From: Bacteroidales bacterium
GTDB taxonomy: Bacteria > Bacteroidota > Bacteroidia > Bacteroidales > JAQUTK01
Reading direction: 5' to 3'
Assembly: GCA_028709785.1 (NCBI GenBank)
Contig: JAQUTK010000002.1
Span: forward strand, 1 to 64,000
DNA length: 64,000 bases
Position numbers and translations under genes: made by a program. The first letter of the stretch is position 1, and the number at the start of each line of letters is the position of its first letter. Under the pieces are notes generated by a model, which ran no database searches, had not been told where the DNA came from, and worked only from the letters and a program-made list of their open reading frames with translations. Shown piece after piece: positions 45,572 through 55,091 of this stretch.

Positions 45572-46929
45572 CAGAGAACTCCGATTTCCTTTAAGAAAAT
45601 GCAGGCGATGAACACGGGAGCTACATATCGGATTATAAAAAGATACGCTTTAAATAAGCGGAAACGAAGAGTATTGTGGTTGGATAGCTCATCCCATAAA
45701 ATCTTCTTATCCAGATACCACCCGGTAAAGAGGGAGATAAACATTCCTCCAAGAGGCAACATCACTTTGGACGAGATAAAATCAGTAAGGGTAAAGAGAT
45801 CCAACCCAAAAACCGTCACACGACCCAGCAAACCAAATGAGAGCGAACAGTATGTTCCGATTAGCATGCAACCAAGAGTTACAATCCAGGCTGCTTTAGC
45901 TCTGGATATTCTGGTTTCTTCTTCCATAAAGGCGGTTACAACTTCGTGCATGGATATGGTAGAAGTAAGTGCAGCAAGAGTTAAAAGGATGTAGAATAAG
46001 ATAGACCACAGATATCCGCCAATCATATTCTGAAACACATTCGGTAAAGTGACAAACACGAGCTCAGGGCCGGAAGATGGATCAATTCCAAACGTAAAAA
46101 CAGCGGGGAAAATAATAACACCAGACAGAATGGCCACGGTAGTATCAAGGACGGTTACCTCCACTCCGGTTTTCACCATATTTGTGTTATCGGGGAAATA
46201 AGAGGCATACGTACAGAGGCATCCCATTCCAAGACTTAAAGAAAAGAATGCCTGTCCCAGCGCACTCAATACGACGGATGAAGTTATCTTACTGAAATCC
46301 GGATTAAACAGATAACTCAAACCCTCACGAGCCCCCGGAAGTGTCACTGATCGCCCTATCAGTACCAACATAATAATAAAGAGCATAGGCATCAGTATCA
46401 TGGATGATTTCTCAATGCCTTTCTTAATGCCCTTTACGACTATGAAATGAGTTAACAACAAAAAAAGAATCATCCACATAAGTGGACGGAAGGAAGAAGA
46501 AGTAAAGGCTGAAAACATGGAATTGAAGGCTTCCGGCTCTTTGCCACTCATATTACCTGCCACAGATTGAAAAAGATACTCAAGAGTCCAACCGCATACC
46601 ACCGAGTAGTATCCAAGAATAAGAAAACCGGCAAGTACCCCCATTCCTCCGAGCATAAACCACTTGGTTCCGGGTGCCAGCTTGAGATAAGCCCGCATGG
46701 TATTAGAGTGAGCACGACGCCCTATCGTAAACTCGGATAACATGACAGGCAGTCCTAACAGGAAAACGCAACATAAATATATCAGGATAAAAGCAGCTCC
46801 ACCATTTTGCCCTGTCATATAGGAAAATCTCCAAATATTTCCAAGTCCTACGGCAGAACCAGCTGAAGCTAATACTACTCCTATTTTAGATCCAAAACCT
46901 CCTCGCTTACTCTCTTTTATTCCACTCAT
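45571..46929 (-). CDS. SLC6/NSS-type sodium-dependent transporter
   Basis: This is a neurotransmitter:sodium symporter family protein of 452 residues with about eleven to twelve membrane helices. The N-terminal FGSKIGVVLASAGSAVGLGNIWRF segment contains the unwound-helix sodium and substrate motif of the family. GMGCLCTYASYF (near 223) and SIMHEV-type motifs are also present. Substrates of bacterial members are amino acids; which one is not readable here. The frame opens with a GTG at 46932, and the ATG three bases later is taken as the start. The coupling to a ComEA-like protein gene is unusual. Confidence 0.9.
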   Translation of the reverse strand: MSGIKESKRGGFGSKIGVVLASAGSAVGLGNIWRFSYMTGQNGGAAFILIYLCCVFLLGLPVMLSEFTIGRRAHSNTMRAYLKLAPGTKWFMLGGMGVLAGFLILGYYSVVCGWTLEYLFQSVAGNMSGKEPEAFNSMFSAFTSSSFRPLMWMILFLLLTHFIVVKGIKKGIEKSSMILMPMLFIIMLVLIGRSVTLPGAREGLSYLFNPDFSKITSSVVLSALGQAFFSLSLGMGCLCTYASYFPDNTNMVKTGVEVTVLDTTVAILSGVIIFPAVFTFGIDPSSGPELVFVTLPNVFQNMIGGYLWSILFYILLTLAALTSTISMHEVVTAFMEEETRISRAKAAWIVTLGCMLIGTYCSLSFGLLGRVTVFGLDLFTLTDFISSKVMLPLGGMFISLFTGWYLDKKILWDELSNHNTLRFRLFKAYLFIIRYVAPVFIACIFLKEIGVL

Positions 46930-46967
46930 CACTCATTACGTTGAAAGTCAATACTCTCTTTTATTTG

Positions 46968-46975
46968 CAAAAGTA
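46968..46975 (-). promoter_or_regulatory. -7 box of the transporter promoter
   Basis: On the bottom strand this reads TACTTTTG, 38 bases upstream of the transporter ATG, in a divergent region shared with the VanZ-like gene. Confidence 0.6.
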
Positions 46976-47027
46976 TTCTTTTTCAGACATAATGTAGCAT
47001 CATGACTTGAAAGAAGAAAAAAAACTT

Positions 47028-47035
47028 TACTTTTG
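47028..47035 (+). promoter_or_regulatory. -7 box of the VanZ-like gene promoter
   Basis: TACTTTTG overlaps the first possible start (47033) of the reading frame. The ATG at 47054, 18 bases downstream, must therefore be the translated start if this promoter is used. Confidence 0.6.
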
Positions 47036-47053
47036 TGCTTATTTTATCAGAAA

Positions 47054-47470
47054 ATGAAATATCATTTCAATTACATTCTCTCCCTGTTTATTGGCGCAAT
47101 AATATTGTATCTGACCCTTTTCTATAAACCGTCAGAAGATAACGAGCTGGCAAAAATTGAGAATATGGACAAGATAGTCCATGCGTTGATGTTTTTCGGT
47201 TTTGCCTGGGCAGTCGCTTTTGATTATACCAAACAGCAGATAAGCAAAAGACACTCTGACCTGAGTATGTGCATCAGGATCTTTATTCTTTCGATTGTCT
47301 ATGGGGGAGTTATTGAACTGTTACAAGGGGAATTCTTTCCGGAGCGTTACGCCGACTGGAAAGACTTTTTTTCAGATGCCTTCGGAGCTGTTGTCGGACT
47401 CTGCGTTTATCTCTTTTTCTTTAAGAAGTATACCATTCGGTACTTCACTTCCATCAGGAAGCAAAAATAA
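47054..47470 (+). CDS. VanZ-like small membrane protein
   Basis: The 138-residue protein has about four transmembrane helices ([66 protein letters not shown]). The family signature is the [13 protein letters not shown] segment, followed by [26 protein letters not shown]. VanZ-like proteins are common and mostly uncharacterised; the name comes from teicoplanin resistance in enterococci and no resistance role is implied. Its 3' end overlaps the convergent LolD-like gene by 17 bases. Confidence 0.85.
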   Translation: MKYHFNYILSLFIGAIILYLTLFYKPSEDNELAKIENMDKIVHALMFFGFAWAVAFDYTKQQISKRHSDLSMCIRIFILSIVYGGVIELLQGEFFPERYADWKDFFSDAFGAVVGLCVYLFFFKKYTIRYFTSIRKQK

Positions 47471-48110
47471 GTCCATCCTTCATGGGTATAACCCGATCTG
47501 TAATCTGAGCAAGATGTTCATCGTGAGTAACAATCACAAAGGTCTGGTGGAATGTTTCCCTGAGTTTGAAAATCATCTGATGAAGTTCATTTTTATTGCG
47601 TGTATCAAGACTTCCTGACGGTTCATCCGCAAGCACAACCGCAGGCTTATTGATCAGAGCCCGTGCAAAAGCGACACGTTGTTTCTCTCCTCCTGAAAGC
47701 TGATTGGGCTTGTGCTGCATCCGATCGCTAAGACCTAAAAAGTCCAGCAATTCTTCAGCCTCTTTTAAGGCTGCTTTTTGGTTCTTGTTTGCAATCAAAG
47801 CTGGAATCATCACATTCTCAACAGCAGTAAACTCCGGAAGAAGTTGATGAAACTGAAACACAAATCCGACATGTTTGTTTCGGAAAGAGGCCAACTCTTT
47901 CTCTTTCAGCATCAGAACATCGTTGTTATTGATAATAACGCGTCCGCTATCAGGTTTATCAAGCGTCCCCAGAATTTGAAGTAACGTGGTTTTCCCCGCA
48001 CCGCTCGGTCCGACAATGGAAACAATCTCGCTCTCACCAATGGTAAGATCAATTCCTTTCAACACCTGAAGCGTTCCAAAACTCTTGGTTATTCCTGTAA
48101 CCTGTATCAT
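47454..48110 (-). CDS. lolD: LolD-type ABC transporter ATPase
   Basis: The 218-residue ATPase is of the MacB/LolD class. The Walker A is [15 protein letters not shown] (about 34-48), the signature is [15 protein letters not shown] (near 137), and the Walker B is [12 protein letters not shown] (near 158). The pattern of residues ([23 protein letters not shown]) is that of LolD, which powers release of lipoproteins from the inner membrane to LolA. No LolC/E permease gene is adjacent, so a different MacB-like partner cannot be excluded. Its stop lies inside the end of the convergent VanZ-like gene. Confidence 0.88.
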   Translation of the reverse strand: MIQVTGITKSFGTLQVLKGIDLTIGESEIVSIVGPSGAGKTTLLQILGTLDKPDSGRVIINNNDVLMLKEKELASFRNKHVGFVFQFHQLLPEFTAVENVMIPALIANKNQKAALKEAEELLDFLGLSDRMQHKPNQLSGGEKQRVAFARALINKPAVVLADEPSGSLDTRNKNELHQMIFKLRETFHQTFVIVTHDEHLAQITDRVIPMKDGLIFAS

Positions 48111-48177
48111 TTATCTTTTAATTTAAATCTTACTAATAAAACACTCACATTGATCAAATACACAAACCGACATCATA

Positions 48178-50322
48178 CTAATCTTTGAATGAGAATAGCC
48201 GTTTTATCTTAATCCATGACTTTTGAATCAAATCGCTTACTCCCAATAATGTATCACGCGTATGAACAACACTGGTCTGCAAGGGAGTAGCGAATGAATC
48301 CGGGGTCTCTGAGCCTATTTCAAACTGAGCTGGATAGATCAAAGCAATGTTCGTATTCGCGTAGTATTTTGACAATAAAACAGGGAGTTTCTCCATTTCC
48401 GAAACAAAAGAAACGGAAGAATATCTGGCATTGACCACAATGAAAAGATCCGAACGACGGATATCTCTTGAAGTTATCAAAAAGTTATCCCAATTATTCA
48501 AAACATCATACACTACCGGAAATTCATACTTCATTTCTGCGACATAGGCCTGAACCTTCACTAGTGTTTCATCGCTTACATATACCTGCATGGAAAGATT
48601 TAGCTGGCGAACAATTTCAGCTACAGTATCCACCCATTTTTCAAAGCCCGGTTCATACTCTGCTTTCGGAGGAATAACAAGAACGACTCTTTGAAACGTA
48701 TTAATCGGACTGATACACTTTAAAATAAACAGCTGTACGTTCGTCTCCTTGATCAAACGCTCAATCTTTGGTCCGTAGAAACTGTCAACCACATTAGACT
48801 TGTAATGCAATCCCATTACAACATCTGTGATATTACGTTCTTTGATCGTGTGACAAATCCCGGTCGCGATATTTAAATCATAGCGTGTCACTGGAATCAA
48901 CTCTACCTCCACAGAGGAAGTCAGTCTGGCAGCAACTTCCAGAAGTTTACGTCCCTGAGTTAATCTCTTTGAGTCTTCATTATTATCATCTATGACATTC
49001 AAACCATAAATAACACCTTTGGATTTCTTGTTTCTGACAAGTAAGGCTGACTGAACAAGGTTCTCCAAAGTCAGAGGATTGGCTATGGGTATCAAAATCC
49101 GCTGGAAGTTTTTGGATACATGCAAATGATCCGGCTCATCATTTTGTAGTGCCAAGGTGCGTGATGCCCTGTCTACAACGAAAGAACTGACGGTGCAAGT
49201 AACAAGAATCATTACAATCGTCGCATTCAGAATGACCTCGTTAAATAAACCTATTTCATAACCAATCATAACTGTCGCCAAAGCAACTGCAGCATGGGCA
49301 CTACTAAGTCCAAAAATCATGGAACGTTCGACCTTCTTTAGCTTATAAGTTTTCTGTGTCAGCCAAGCCCCTAAATATTTAGCAAAAAGAGCAACAGCCG
49401 TCACAATCAGAGAGGCTATCAAAGTTTCTGTTCCTTGAAAGAAGGCGCGAACATCAATCAACATTCCAACTCCAATCAAAAAATAGGGAATAAAAAGAGC
49501 ATTCCCTACAAATTCTAATCGATGCATTAGAGGGGAAAAAGCCGGTATTAGTCGATTCAATGCTACACCACAAAGGAAAGCCCCCAATATGCCTTCCAAC
49601 CCCGCTATTCCTGCCAGTAATGCCGAAAAGAAGACCATGGCAAGAACAAAAACAAATTGTGAAACGCCATCACTTACCCGACGGAAAAACCAACGGGTCA
49701 TCATCGGGAAAAGAATTATCACAATGAAAACAAACAAGATAAACGATATTCCGAATTGAGCCCAAAAAGAAGTATCAACGACTCCGCTTGTCATTCGAGC
49801 TACCACTGCTAATACGATAAGAGAAATCGTATCTGTTACCACCGTTCCTCCAATAGATATATTTACTGACAGGTTCTTCACTACTCCAAAACGGCTAACA
49901 ATTGGGTAGGCAATTAAGGTATGTTCTGCATACATCGTCCCCAATAAAACGGAAGCAAGCAAGCTCATATGCATCAGATAATAGCTTACCAATACACCTA
50001 TAATCATTGCAGATCCAAATGTGTAAAGGCCGAAAGTAACGCTCTTGCTTATGTTTTTCTTAAGGTCCGAAAGAGCCATTTCTATACCCGGAAGGAACAA
50101 AATATATAACATGCCAACCTTCCCAAATATCTCGAAACTACTGTCTCTCAAAAGCAATCCAAACCCCTTCGGACCAATAAACATTCCGGCAAGTATCATT
50201 CCTATGATATAAGGAACTCTGAGTCGATTCAGGAGCAAAGGGATAAACAAAATGATTGCCAATACGATAAGAAATATCAGTATCGGGTCTGTTATAGGGA
50301 ATGTCAGGTCGATATTATGCAT
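48178..50322 (-). CDS. CPA2-family cation/proton antiporter with C-terminal USP-like domain
   Basis: In the 714-residue protein the first 400 or so residues are a Na+/H+ (or K+/H+) exchanger domain with about twelve helices (ILIFLIVLAIILFIPLLL onward; GMILAGMFIGPKGFGLL, GLEGILGAFLCGVALNRLIP, FALSSAHAAVALA-like GLSSAHAAVALATV). From about residue 405 there is a soluble cytoplasmic region with a universal-stress-protein-like segment (RILIPIANPLTLENLVQ) and a second half (KAEYEPGFEKWVDT). Such C-terminal domains usually sense nucleotides or stress. The ion carried is not certain from sequence. Confidence 0.9.
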   Translation of the reverse strand: MHNIDLTFPITDPILIFLIVLAIILFIPLLLNRLRVPYIIGMILAGMFIGPKGFGLLLRDSSFEIFGKVGMLYILFLPGIEMALSDLKKNISKSVTFGLYTFGSAMIIGVLVSYYLMHMSLLASVLLGTMYAEHTLIAYPIVSRFGVVKNLSVNISIGGTVVTDTISLIVLAVVARMTSGVVDTSFWAQFGISFILFVFIVIILFPMMTRWFFRRVSDGVSQFVFVLAMVFFSALLAGIAGLEGILGAFLCGVALNRLIPAFSPLMHRLEFVGNALFIPYFLIGVGMLIDVRAFFQGTETLIASLIVTAVALFAKYLGAWLTQKTYKLKKVERSMIFGLSSAHAAVALATVMIGYEIGLFNEVILNATIVMILVTCTVSSFVVDRASRTLALQNDEPDHLHVSKNFQRILIPIANPLTLENLVQSALLVRNKKSKGVIYGLNVIDDNNEDSKRLTQGRKLLEVAARLTSSVEVELIPVTRYDLNIATGICHTIKERNITDVVMGLHYKSNVVDSFYGPKIERLIKETNVQLFILKCISPINTFQRVVLVIPPKAEYEPGFEKWVDTVAEIVRQLNLSMQVYVSDETLVKVQAYVAEMKYEFPVVYDVLNNWDNFLITSRDIRRSDLFIVVNARYSSVSFVSEMEKLPVLLSKYYANTNIALIYPAQFEIGSETPDSFATPLQTSVVHTRDTLLGVSDLIQKSWIKIKRLFSFKD

Positions 50323-50375
50323 CAGCTAATAATATTCAAAACTGTCTTATATTGGAAATCCATTGCAAAATAACA

Positions 50376-50403
50376 AAAAACATCCCGATAATCAGATGTT
50401 TTT
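50376..50403 (-). terminator. terminator of the lamin-tail protein gene
   Basis: AAAAACATC (50376-50384) pairs with GATGTTTTT (50395-50403) around a 10-base loop. Read leftward it is followed by a T-rich run. It is 15 bases beyond the stop at 50418. T-runs exist on both sides, so it may work in both directions. Confidence 0.7.
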
Positions 50404-50417
50404 GTTTTTAAATCACT

Positions 50418-52328
50418 TTACGAACCAACAATTACCGGTATTTTATACGTTCTTACCTCTCCCGAAGGATGAATACATTCGGCATGAAAGAGATAAATAC
50501 CGGGCACCACCTCATTCCCGGTATTCGTTTTTCCATTCCATACAAAACAGCCTTCTAATTCGGGCAACGAGCCGGTTTCAATACTACTTATCTTAAGACC
50601 TTGCAGGTTGTAGATAGTAAGTTTCACCTTCCAGCCTTCACAGGGAAAAGAATAAAAGAGAGTGATATGACCATCTTGATCCGGAGAAGAAGGAAGAAGA
50701 TAGTTTTGTTCCAACCAAAGCATCTCACGAGACACATTCGTCTCTTTCTGAATCTCCTCGGTTACAATCACCGTATCTTTGGTCGCCACCAAATAGGTAC
50801 GAGGCACAAGTAATCCTGACAAATCTCTCAAGCTGTCAATCGTAATGCGTGTTTCTATTTCGGAAGAAAGCGGGATATTCAGTTTGACAGCCGTTGTTGT
50901 TTGCTGTGGGTAATTGGGATAAAGTTCAATAATCTGGTAATTTGAACTATCTACCGCGTAATTATGTCCGTTAACCAGAGAGGAATAGCACATCGGTTTG
51001 GAAAACGAAAGCTCCAGTTGGTCGTCCAGAAGCAACGTTGCTTTGGTAATATGTGGAGTGATCGTATCAACAAGTACAGCCGCCACGGAGTTTACTTTAC
51101 CCGGTGTACCTCCTGAAGAAGCCATTGAAGCAATCCAGTTACAGGACTGATTGCCCAGATTGTCCGGATCAATACACTCCAGAGAATATCCACCAGCCTT
51201 CTTCTTGGCACTACGATACCATTTGTCAGAATACTCAAGACACTGAATCAGTTCGCCGGTATTATCCAATAAGTAGAGCAGTTTGCCGGTATTCAGCAGA
51301 GCAGGAAAAGAAGTACAATAGGCTATCGGCCAATCAGAATCAGTCAGAAACGACCTGTTACTCTCTTTGGTAAGCACCCAATATCCCTTTGGAGGAATAA
51401 CGGAAGCAGGAACCGCAAACCCTTTTTCTCCATAAAAAAAACTCCATCCCCGCAAACTCACAGAAGCTGTTGAACGGTTATAAAGTTCGATATATTCCAC
51501 TTCAGGCAACCCGCTAACCCCGGATGGATTAACCATGAGTTCGTTAAATACGATTTTTCCATAGTTAGTAACCAGGCTGTCTTCGTTCGCATCAGGCACA
51601 TCCGGAATGATCGGATCATCCGGATCATCCGGAATATCAGGATCATCAGGAATGTCGGGATCATCAGGGCCATCCTCTCCTTGATCAACCAGAATATCAT
51701 CCATGTAAAAGCTGGATCTTCTTGATTGGGTATACGTACAAGAAAAACCAAACCATGCTCCGTTCCGATAGGTGTTGTCTGCGACAGTTCCTTCAGTTGT
51801 GTACTCCAAATCCTCCACCCTTTTGACAGACAAAGTCCAGGTTCCATCAACGGATCGGATCACTTTGACTTGAAAAGCATTAAGAGTGCCACTCATGCGG
51901 GCCTTCTCTCCTTCAATCAGAAGCGTTGGAATGCCTTTGTCACTTCTGTACAGAGAGATCTGATCATTAGCATTTCCTATTTGCAAAAAGTATCCGTCCA
52001 AGGGTTCAAACAGATTTTGCTTGTCCGACAAGAGATAGGAACGGGCATAATTCTGATCAGATGGGTTAAAAGATAATTTGATATAAAAAGACCATGAAGT
52101 TTGGGCATCGTCCAGGTTCAGTGTAATAGGAGTGGAAAGAAAGGAGCTTTCAGAACCAACTCCTGCTGATTGCAATTGCTTTTTGTTATTTATCTTAAAC
52201 AATTCCGACGTTCCATTCCAAACAGGTTCTGAAGTAAAGTTTCCATCAGAAAAAGAGTCATTCACTTGTGAACAAAGGGGTAAAGCAATCAAAAGGAAGA
52301 CCAAAAAGAGAATATTTCGAAGAATCAT
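50418..52328 (-). CDS. secreted lamin-tail-domain protein
   Basis: The 636-residue exported protein has a signal peptide (MILRNILFLVFLLIALPLCSQ). Residues about 22-215 look like a beta-sandwich (concanavalin-type). An Asp-Pro linker follows (about 218-244, DDPDIP units), then a lamin-tail domain (about 255-390: IVFNELMVNPSGVSGLPEVEYIELYN, GWSFFYGEKGFAVP). Ig-like strands come next. The C-terminal 80 residues resemble a FlgD/T9SS-type sorting domain (WKVKLTIYNLQGLKIS, GIYLFHAECIHPSGE). Lamin-tail proteins in Bacteroidota are cell-surface or secreted; here the substrate is unknown. Whether the last domain is a true sorting signal is unproven. Confidence 0.8.
   Translation of the reverse strand: MILRNILFLVFLLIALPLCSQVNDSFSDGNFTSEPVWNGTSELFKINNKKQLQSAGVGSESSFLSTPITLNLDDAQTSWSFYIKLSFNPSDQNYARSYLLSDKQNLFEPLDGYFLQIGNANDQISLYRSDKGIPTLLIEGEKARMSGTLNAFQVKVIRSVDGTWTLSVKRVEDLEYTTEGTVADNTYRNGAWFGFSCTYTQSRRSSFYMDDILVDQGEDGPDDPDIPDDPDIPDDPDDPIIPDVPDANEDSLVTNYGKIVFNELMVNPSGVSGLPEVEYIELYNRSTASVSLRGWSFFYGEKGFAVPASVIPPKGYWVLTKESNRSFLTDSDWPIAYCTSFPALLNTGKLLYLLDNTGELIQCLEYSDKWYRSAKKKAGGYSLECIDPDNLGNQSCNWIASMASSGGTPGKVNSVAAVLVDTITPHITKATLLLDDQLELSFSKPMCYSSLVNGHNYAVDSSNYQIIELYPNYPQQTTTAVKLNIPLSSEIETRITIDSLRDLSGLLVPRTYLVATKDTVIVTEEIQKETNVSREMLWLEQNYLLPSSPDQDGHITLFYSFPCEGWKVKLTIYNLQGLKISSIETGSLPELEGCFVWNGKTNTGNEVVPGIYLFHAECIHPSGEVRTYKIPVIVGS
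51598..51675 (-). repeat. in-frame Asp-Pro repeat array
   Basis: A degenerate array of 9- and 15-base units (top strand GGATCATCC / GGAATATCA type) encodes the DDPDIP/DDPDDP linker of the lamin-tail protein. Copy number could change by slippage in steps of three residues or more without a frameshift. Confidence 0.7.
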
Positions 52329-52351
52329 GGTAAGGTGAATTAAAAAACAAC

Positions 52352-52359
52352 TATTTTTG
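52352..52359 (+). promoter_or_regulatory. -7 box, probable asd promoter
   Basis: TATTTTTG matches TAnnTTTG. It is 86 bases upstream of the asd ATG, a longer leader than for other genes here, so a nearer unrecognised promoter is possible. Confidence 0.4.
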
Positions 52360-52445
52360 TACTCTGAAGATGGTATTAGGATGCAAAGTAATCATAAATC
52401 CGCTTAAGTTCCTTTGTTTAACAGATAATATTACTAATTATTACA

Positions 52446-53459
52446 ATGAAAGTTGCAATTGTTGGCGCAAGTGGCGCAGTAGGCCAAGAATTTCTCCAGG
52501 TATTGGAGGAAAGAAACTTCCCGATGGACGAGCTCTTGCTTTTTGGTTCATCACGTAGTGCAGGAATGAAATATACATTCCGTGGAAAAGAGATTACAGT
52601 AAAGGAGCTTAAGAAAAACGATGACTTTAAGGGTGTAGATCTTGCTTTTACTTCTGCAGGTGCAGGGATTTCAAAAGAATATGCGGAGACAATCACAAAA
52701 TTCGGAGCCGTAATGATTGACAATTCCAGTGCTTTCCGTATGGATGAAGATGTTCCATTGGTGGTACCAGAAGTAAATCCGGAAGATGCAAAGATTCGTC
52801 CCCGCAATATCATTGCCAATCCAAACTGTACAACAATTCTTATGGTTGTGGCATTGAAGCCGATCGAGCAGTTGTCTCATATCAAGCGTATTCATGTTTC
52901 TACCTATCAGGCATCCAGTGGAGCCGGTGCGTCAGCAATGGCCGAATTGGTAAAACAACACGAACAACTGGTAAAAGAAGAAGCTCCGACGATTGAGAAA
53001 TTCTACTATCAGTTGGCATACAATCTGATTCCTCAGGTGGATGTGTTTACTGAAAACGGATATACCAAAGAGGAGATGAAGATGTATCACGAAACACGTA
53101 AGATCATGCATTCGGATGTTCAAACCAGTGCGACCTGTGTACGTGTTCCGGTAATGCGTGCACATTCAGAGTCAATTTGGATCGAGACAGAGCATCCTCT
53201 TGAAGTGGAAGACGTTCGTAAAGCGTTCAGTCAAGCAGAAGGACTCGTTGTCATTGATGAACCGGCTGAAAAGAAATATCCAATGCCTTTGTTTGTTGCC
53301 GGAAAAGATCCGGTCTATGTGGGACGTCTGCGCAAAGACCTTGCAAATCCTAACGGACTGACCTTCTGGGCGGTTGATGATCAGATTAAGAAAGGTGCTG
53401 CGCTGAACGCTGTTCAGATTGCTGAATACCTGGTAAAAGAAAACGACCTGAAGAAGTAA
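52446..53459 (+). CDS. asd: aspartate-semialdehyde dehydrogenase
   Basis: This NADPH-dependent enzyme makes aspartate semialdehyde, the branch point to lysine, diaminopimelate, methionine and threonine. The 337-residue protein has the nucleotide-binding [18 protein letters not shown] at the N-terminus. The catalytic cysteine is in [10 protein letters not shown] (about 127), YQASSGAGA is near 160, and the acid/base His is in [14 protein letters not shown] (about 239). It ends with [12 protein letters not shown]. It is monocistronic, with a strong terminator after it. Confidence 0.97.
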   Translation: MKVAIVGASGAVGQEFLQVLEERNFPMDELLLFGSSRSAGMKYTFRGKEITVKELKKNDDFKGVDLAFTSAGAGISKEYAETITKFGAVMIDNSSAFRMDEDVPLVVPEVNPEDAKIRPRNIIANPNCTTILMVVALKPIEQLSHIKRIHVSTYQASSGAGASAMAELVKQHEQLVKEEAPTIEKFYYQLAYNLIPQVDVFTENGYTKEEMKMYHETRKIMHSDVQTSATCVRVPVMRAHSESIWIETEHPLEVEDVRKAFSQAEGLVVIDEPAEKKYPMPLFVAGKDPVYVGRLRKDLANPNGLTFWAVDDQIKKGAALNAVQIAEYLVKENDLKK

Positions 53460-53491
53460 AGAGCTGTTCGCTGTAAACTTCTGAATATATT

Positions 53492-53533
53492 CAATGCACA
53501 CTAAAGCTTATTTTAGTGTGCATTGCTTGTTTT
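53492..53533 (+). terminator. terminator between asd and the HAD phosphatase gene
   Basis: A perfect 14-bp stem (CAATGCACACTAAA at 53492-53505 with its complement at 53512-53525) surrounds a 6-base loop. CTTGTTTTAT follows. It closes asd and lies beyond the stop of the convergent phosphatase gene, so it may serve both. Confidence 0.88.
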
Positions 53534-54182
53534 ATAATACCTGAAACAAGTCGGAGGGATGATGGATGATCTGTTGTGCTCCGGCTTGCCGCAGCTCTTC
53601 TTCTGTGCGAAAGCCCCACGTTACTCCCACGCTAAAGAAGCCTGCTCTGGTTGCCGTTTCCATATCCACATTCGTATCGCCCAAATAGATTACCTCAGAC
53701 GGTACTAGTCCCATTTGTTCGCAGATAAGCAACGCACTTGTTGGATCCGGTTTGCGAGGAAGTGTCTCTTTCAAACCAAACACGAATGCAACAGGCCATT
53801 TACTCATCAACTGACGCACGATCGGCTGCACCAGTTCGTCGGCTTTATTTGATAATACGGATATTTGTATCTTTCTTTCCACCAAGGCATCCAGAAGTTC
53901 GGGGATACCCTCATAAAGCACAGACTTCTCTACCAGACGACTCCGGTAACGAACGATCATTTCCCTATAAATTAACTCAGCCGTTTCCCTGTCTGTTTCG
54001 GGAGGGATTACCTGATCCACCAACATGCGGAGGCCTTTTCCTACAAAATACTTATACCCCTCATAATCAAACACCGGAAGGTTTCTTTGATCAAGTACGT
54101 AGTTCATCGCATCGGCAATATCTTGCAACGTGTCCACCAACGTCCCGTCAAGATCAAAAATAGCGCCTTTATATCTCTTCAT
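53532..54182 (-). CDS. HAD-family phosphoglycolate phosphatase-like protein
   Basis: The 216-residue HAD phosphatase has the nucleophile motif FDLDGTLVDTLQD at the N-terminus, a helical cap (about 15-85), VLSNKADELV (motif II), LPRKPDPTSA (motif III Lys) and YLGDTNVDMETA (motif IV). It belongs to the Gph/PGP type. It may remove 2-phosphoglycolate formed during DNA repair, but related enzymes have other substrates. The frame opens at 54218, upstream of a promoter box at 54208-54215. The ATG at 54182 (MKRYKGAIFDLDG) is the usual family start, and 54203 is the alternative. Confidence 0.88.
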   Translation of the reverse strand: MKRYKGAIFDLDGTLVDTLQDIADAMNYVLDQRNLPVFDYEGYKYFVGKGLRMLVDQVIPPETDRETAELIYREMIVRYRSRLVEKSVLYEGIPELLDALVERKIQISVLSNKADELVQPIVRQLMSKWPVAFVFGLKETLPRKPDPTSALLICEQMGLVPSEVIYLGDTNVDMETATRAGFFSVGVTWGFRTEEELRQAGAQQIIHHPSDLFQVL

Positions 54183-54207
54183 TCTTCTTTCTGATTGATT
54201 CATCACA

Positions 54208-54215
54208 CAAAAGTA
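54208..54215 (-). promoter_or_regulatory. -7 box of the HAD phosphatase promoter
   Basis: On the bottom strand this reads TACTTTTG, 26 bases upstream of the chosen ATG. It is divergent from the box of the inositol monophosphatase gene 43 bases away. Confidence 0.6.
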
Positions 54216-54257
54216 CAAGATTATTTTTGATGCGTGACAATATTGAAGAGAAACGAC

Positions 54258-54265
54258 TAACTTTG
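54258..54265 (+). promoter_or_regulatory. -7 box of the inositol monophosphatase gene
   Basis: TAACTTTG matches TAnnTTTG, 34 bases upstream of the chosen ATG at 54300. Confidence 0.55.
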
Positions 54266-54299
54266 CAATACAGGTAAAAACAACGTGCTTTATAATAAC

Positions 54300-55091
54300 A
54301 TGAATGCAATGAATCTAGCAGACATATGCACGCAAGTGCAACAGATAGCCAAAGAGAACGGCTCGTTCTTACGAGAAGAAAACAGGACGTTTGACCGAAG
54401 CAAAGTGGAAGAAAAGAGTGCTCACAATTATGTATCCTACGTTGATAAAGAGTCTGAACGACGTATCGTCGAACAGCTTTCTGCACTGCTTCCGGGCTCC
54501 GGTTTTATTGCGGAAGAAGGAACCGGCGAACTCTCCTCAGAAAAGTACTATTGGGTGATCGATCCGTTGGATGGAACGACAAACTATATACACAACCTTG
54601 CCCCCTACTGCGTAAGCATCGCACTCCGCACGAAAGAGGAGATTCTTCTTGGAGTGGTGTATGAGGTTTGCCGTAATGAATGTTTCTATGCCTGGAAAGG
54701 AGGCAAAGCTTATCTGGATGGGCAAGATATACAGGTCTCAACGGTAAGTTCACTGGACAAAGCCCTCATCTTATTGGGATTGCCATACAACGACGACGGA
54801 TACAAGCCAATGGCACTCAAACTGGTCAATGCTTGTTACGGCAATGTGGGCGGCACCCGCTTGATGGGCGCAGCCGCCGCCGAACTGTGTTACATCGCTT
54901 GCGGAAGGGCTGAGGTACGCATCGAAGCCTTTTTGGGTCCCTGGGATGTGGCCGCCGGTGGTTTTATTCTTCAGCAAGCGGGAGGCAAACTGACAGACTT
55001 CCGGGGAGACGACAACTGGTGGTCGGGAGATCAGGTACTGGCTTCCAATGGATACATGCATGCCGCTATGTTGTCTATCACAAAAGAATAA
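54300..55091 (+). CDS. inositol monophosphatase family protein
   Basis: This lithium-sensitive-type phosphatase has 263 residues from the ATG at 54300 (the frame opens with a GTG at 54285). It has the family metal motifs: IAEEGTGEL (about 66), WVIDPLDGTTNYIHNL (about 83-98) and GPWDVAAGGFILQQAGG (about 214). The bacterial substrate is often myo-inositol 1-phosphate, another sugar phosphate or phosphoadenosine phosphate (CysQ-like), and this cannot be read here. The stop codon lies inside the left arm of a large inverted repeat (55088-55205). Confidence 0.88.
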   Translation: MNAMNLADICTQVQQIAKENGSFLREENRTFDRSKVEEKSAHNYVSYVDKESERRIVEQLSALLPGSGFIAEEGTGELSSEKYYWVIDPLDGTTNYIHNLAPYCVSIALRTKEEILLGVVYEVCRNECFYAWKGGKAYLDGQDIQVSTVSSLDKALILLGLPYNDDGYKPMALKLVNACYGNVGGTRLMGAAAAELCYIACGRAEVRIEAFLGPWDVAAGGFILQQAGGKLTDFRGDDNWWSGDQVLASNGYMHAAMLSITKE

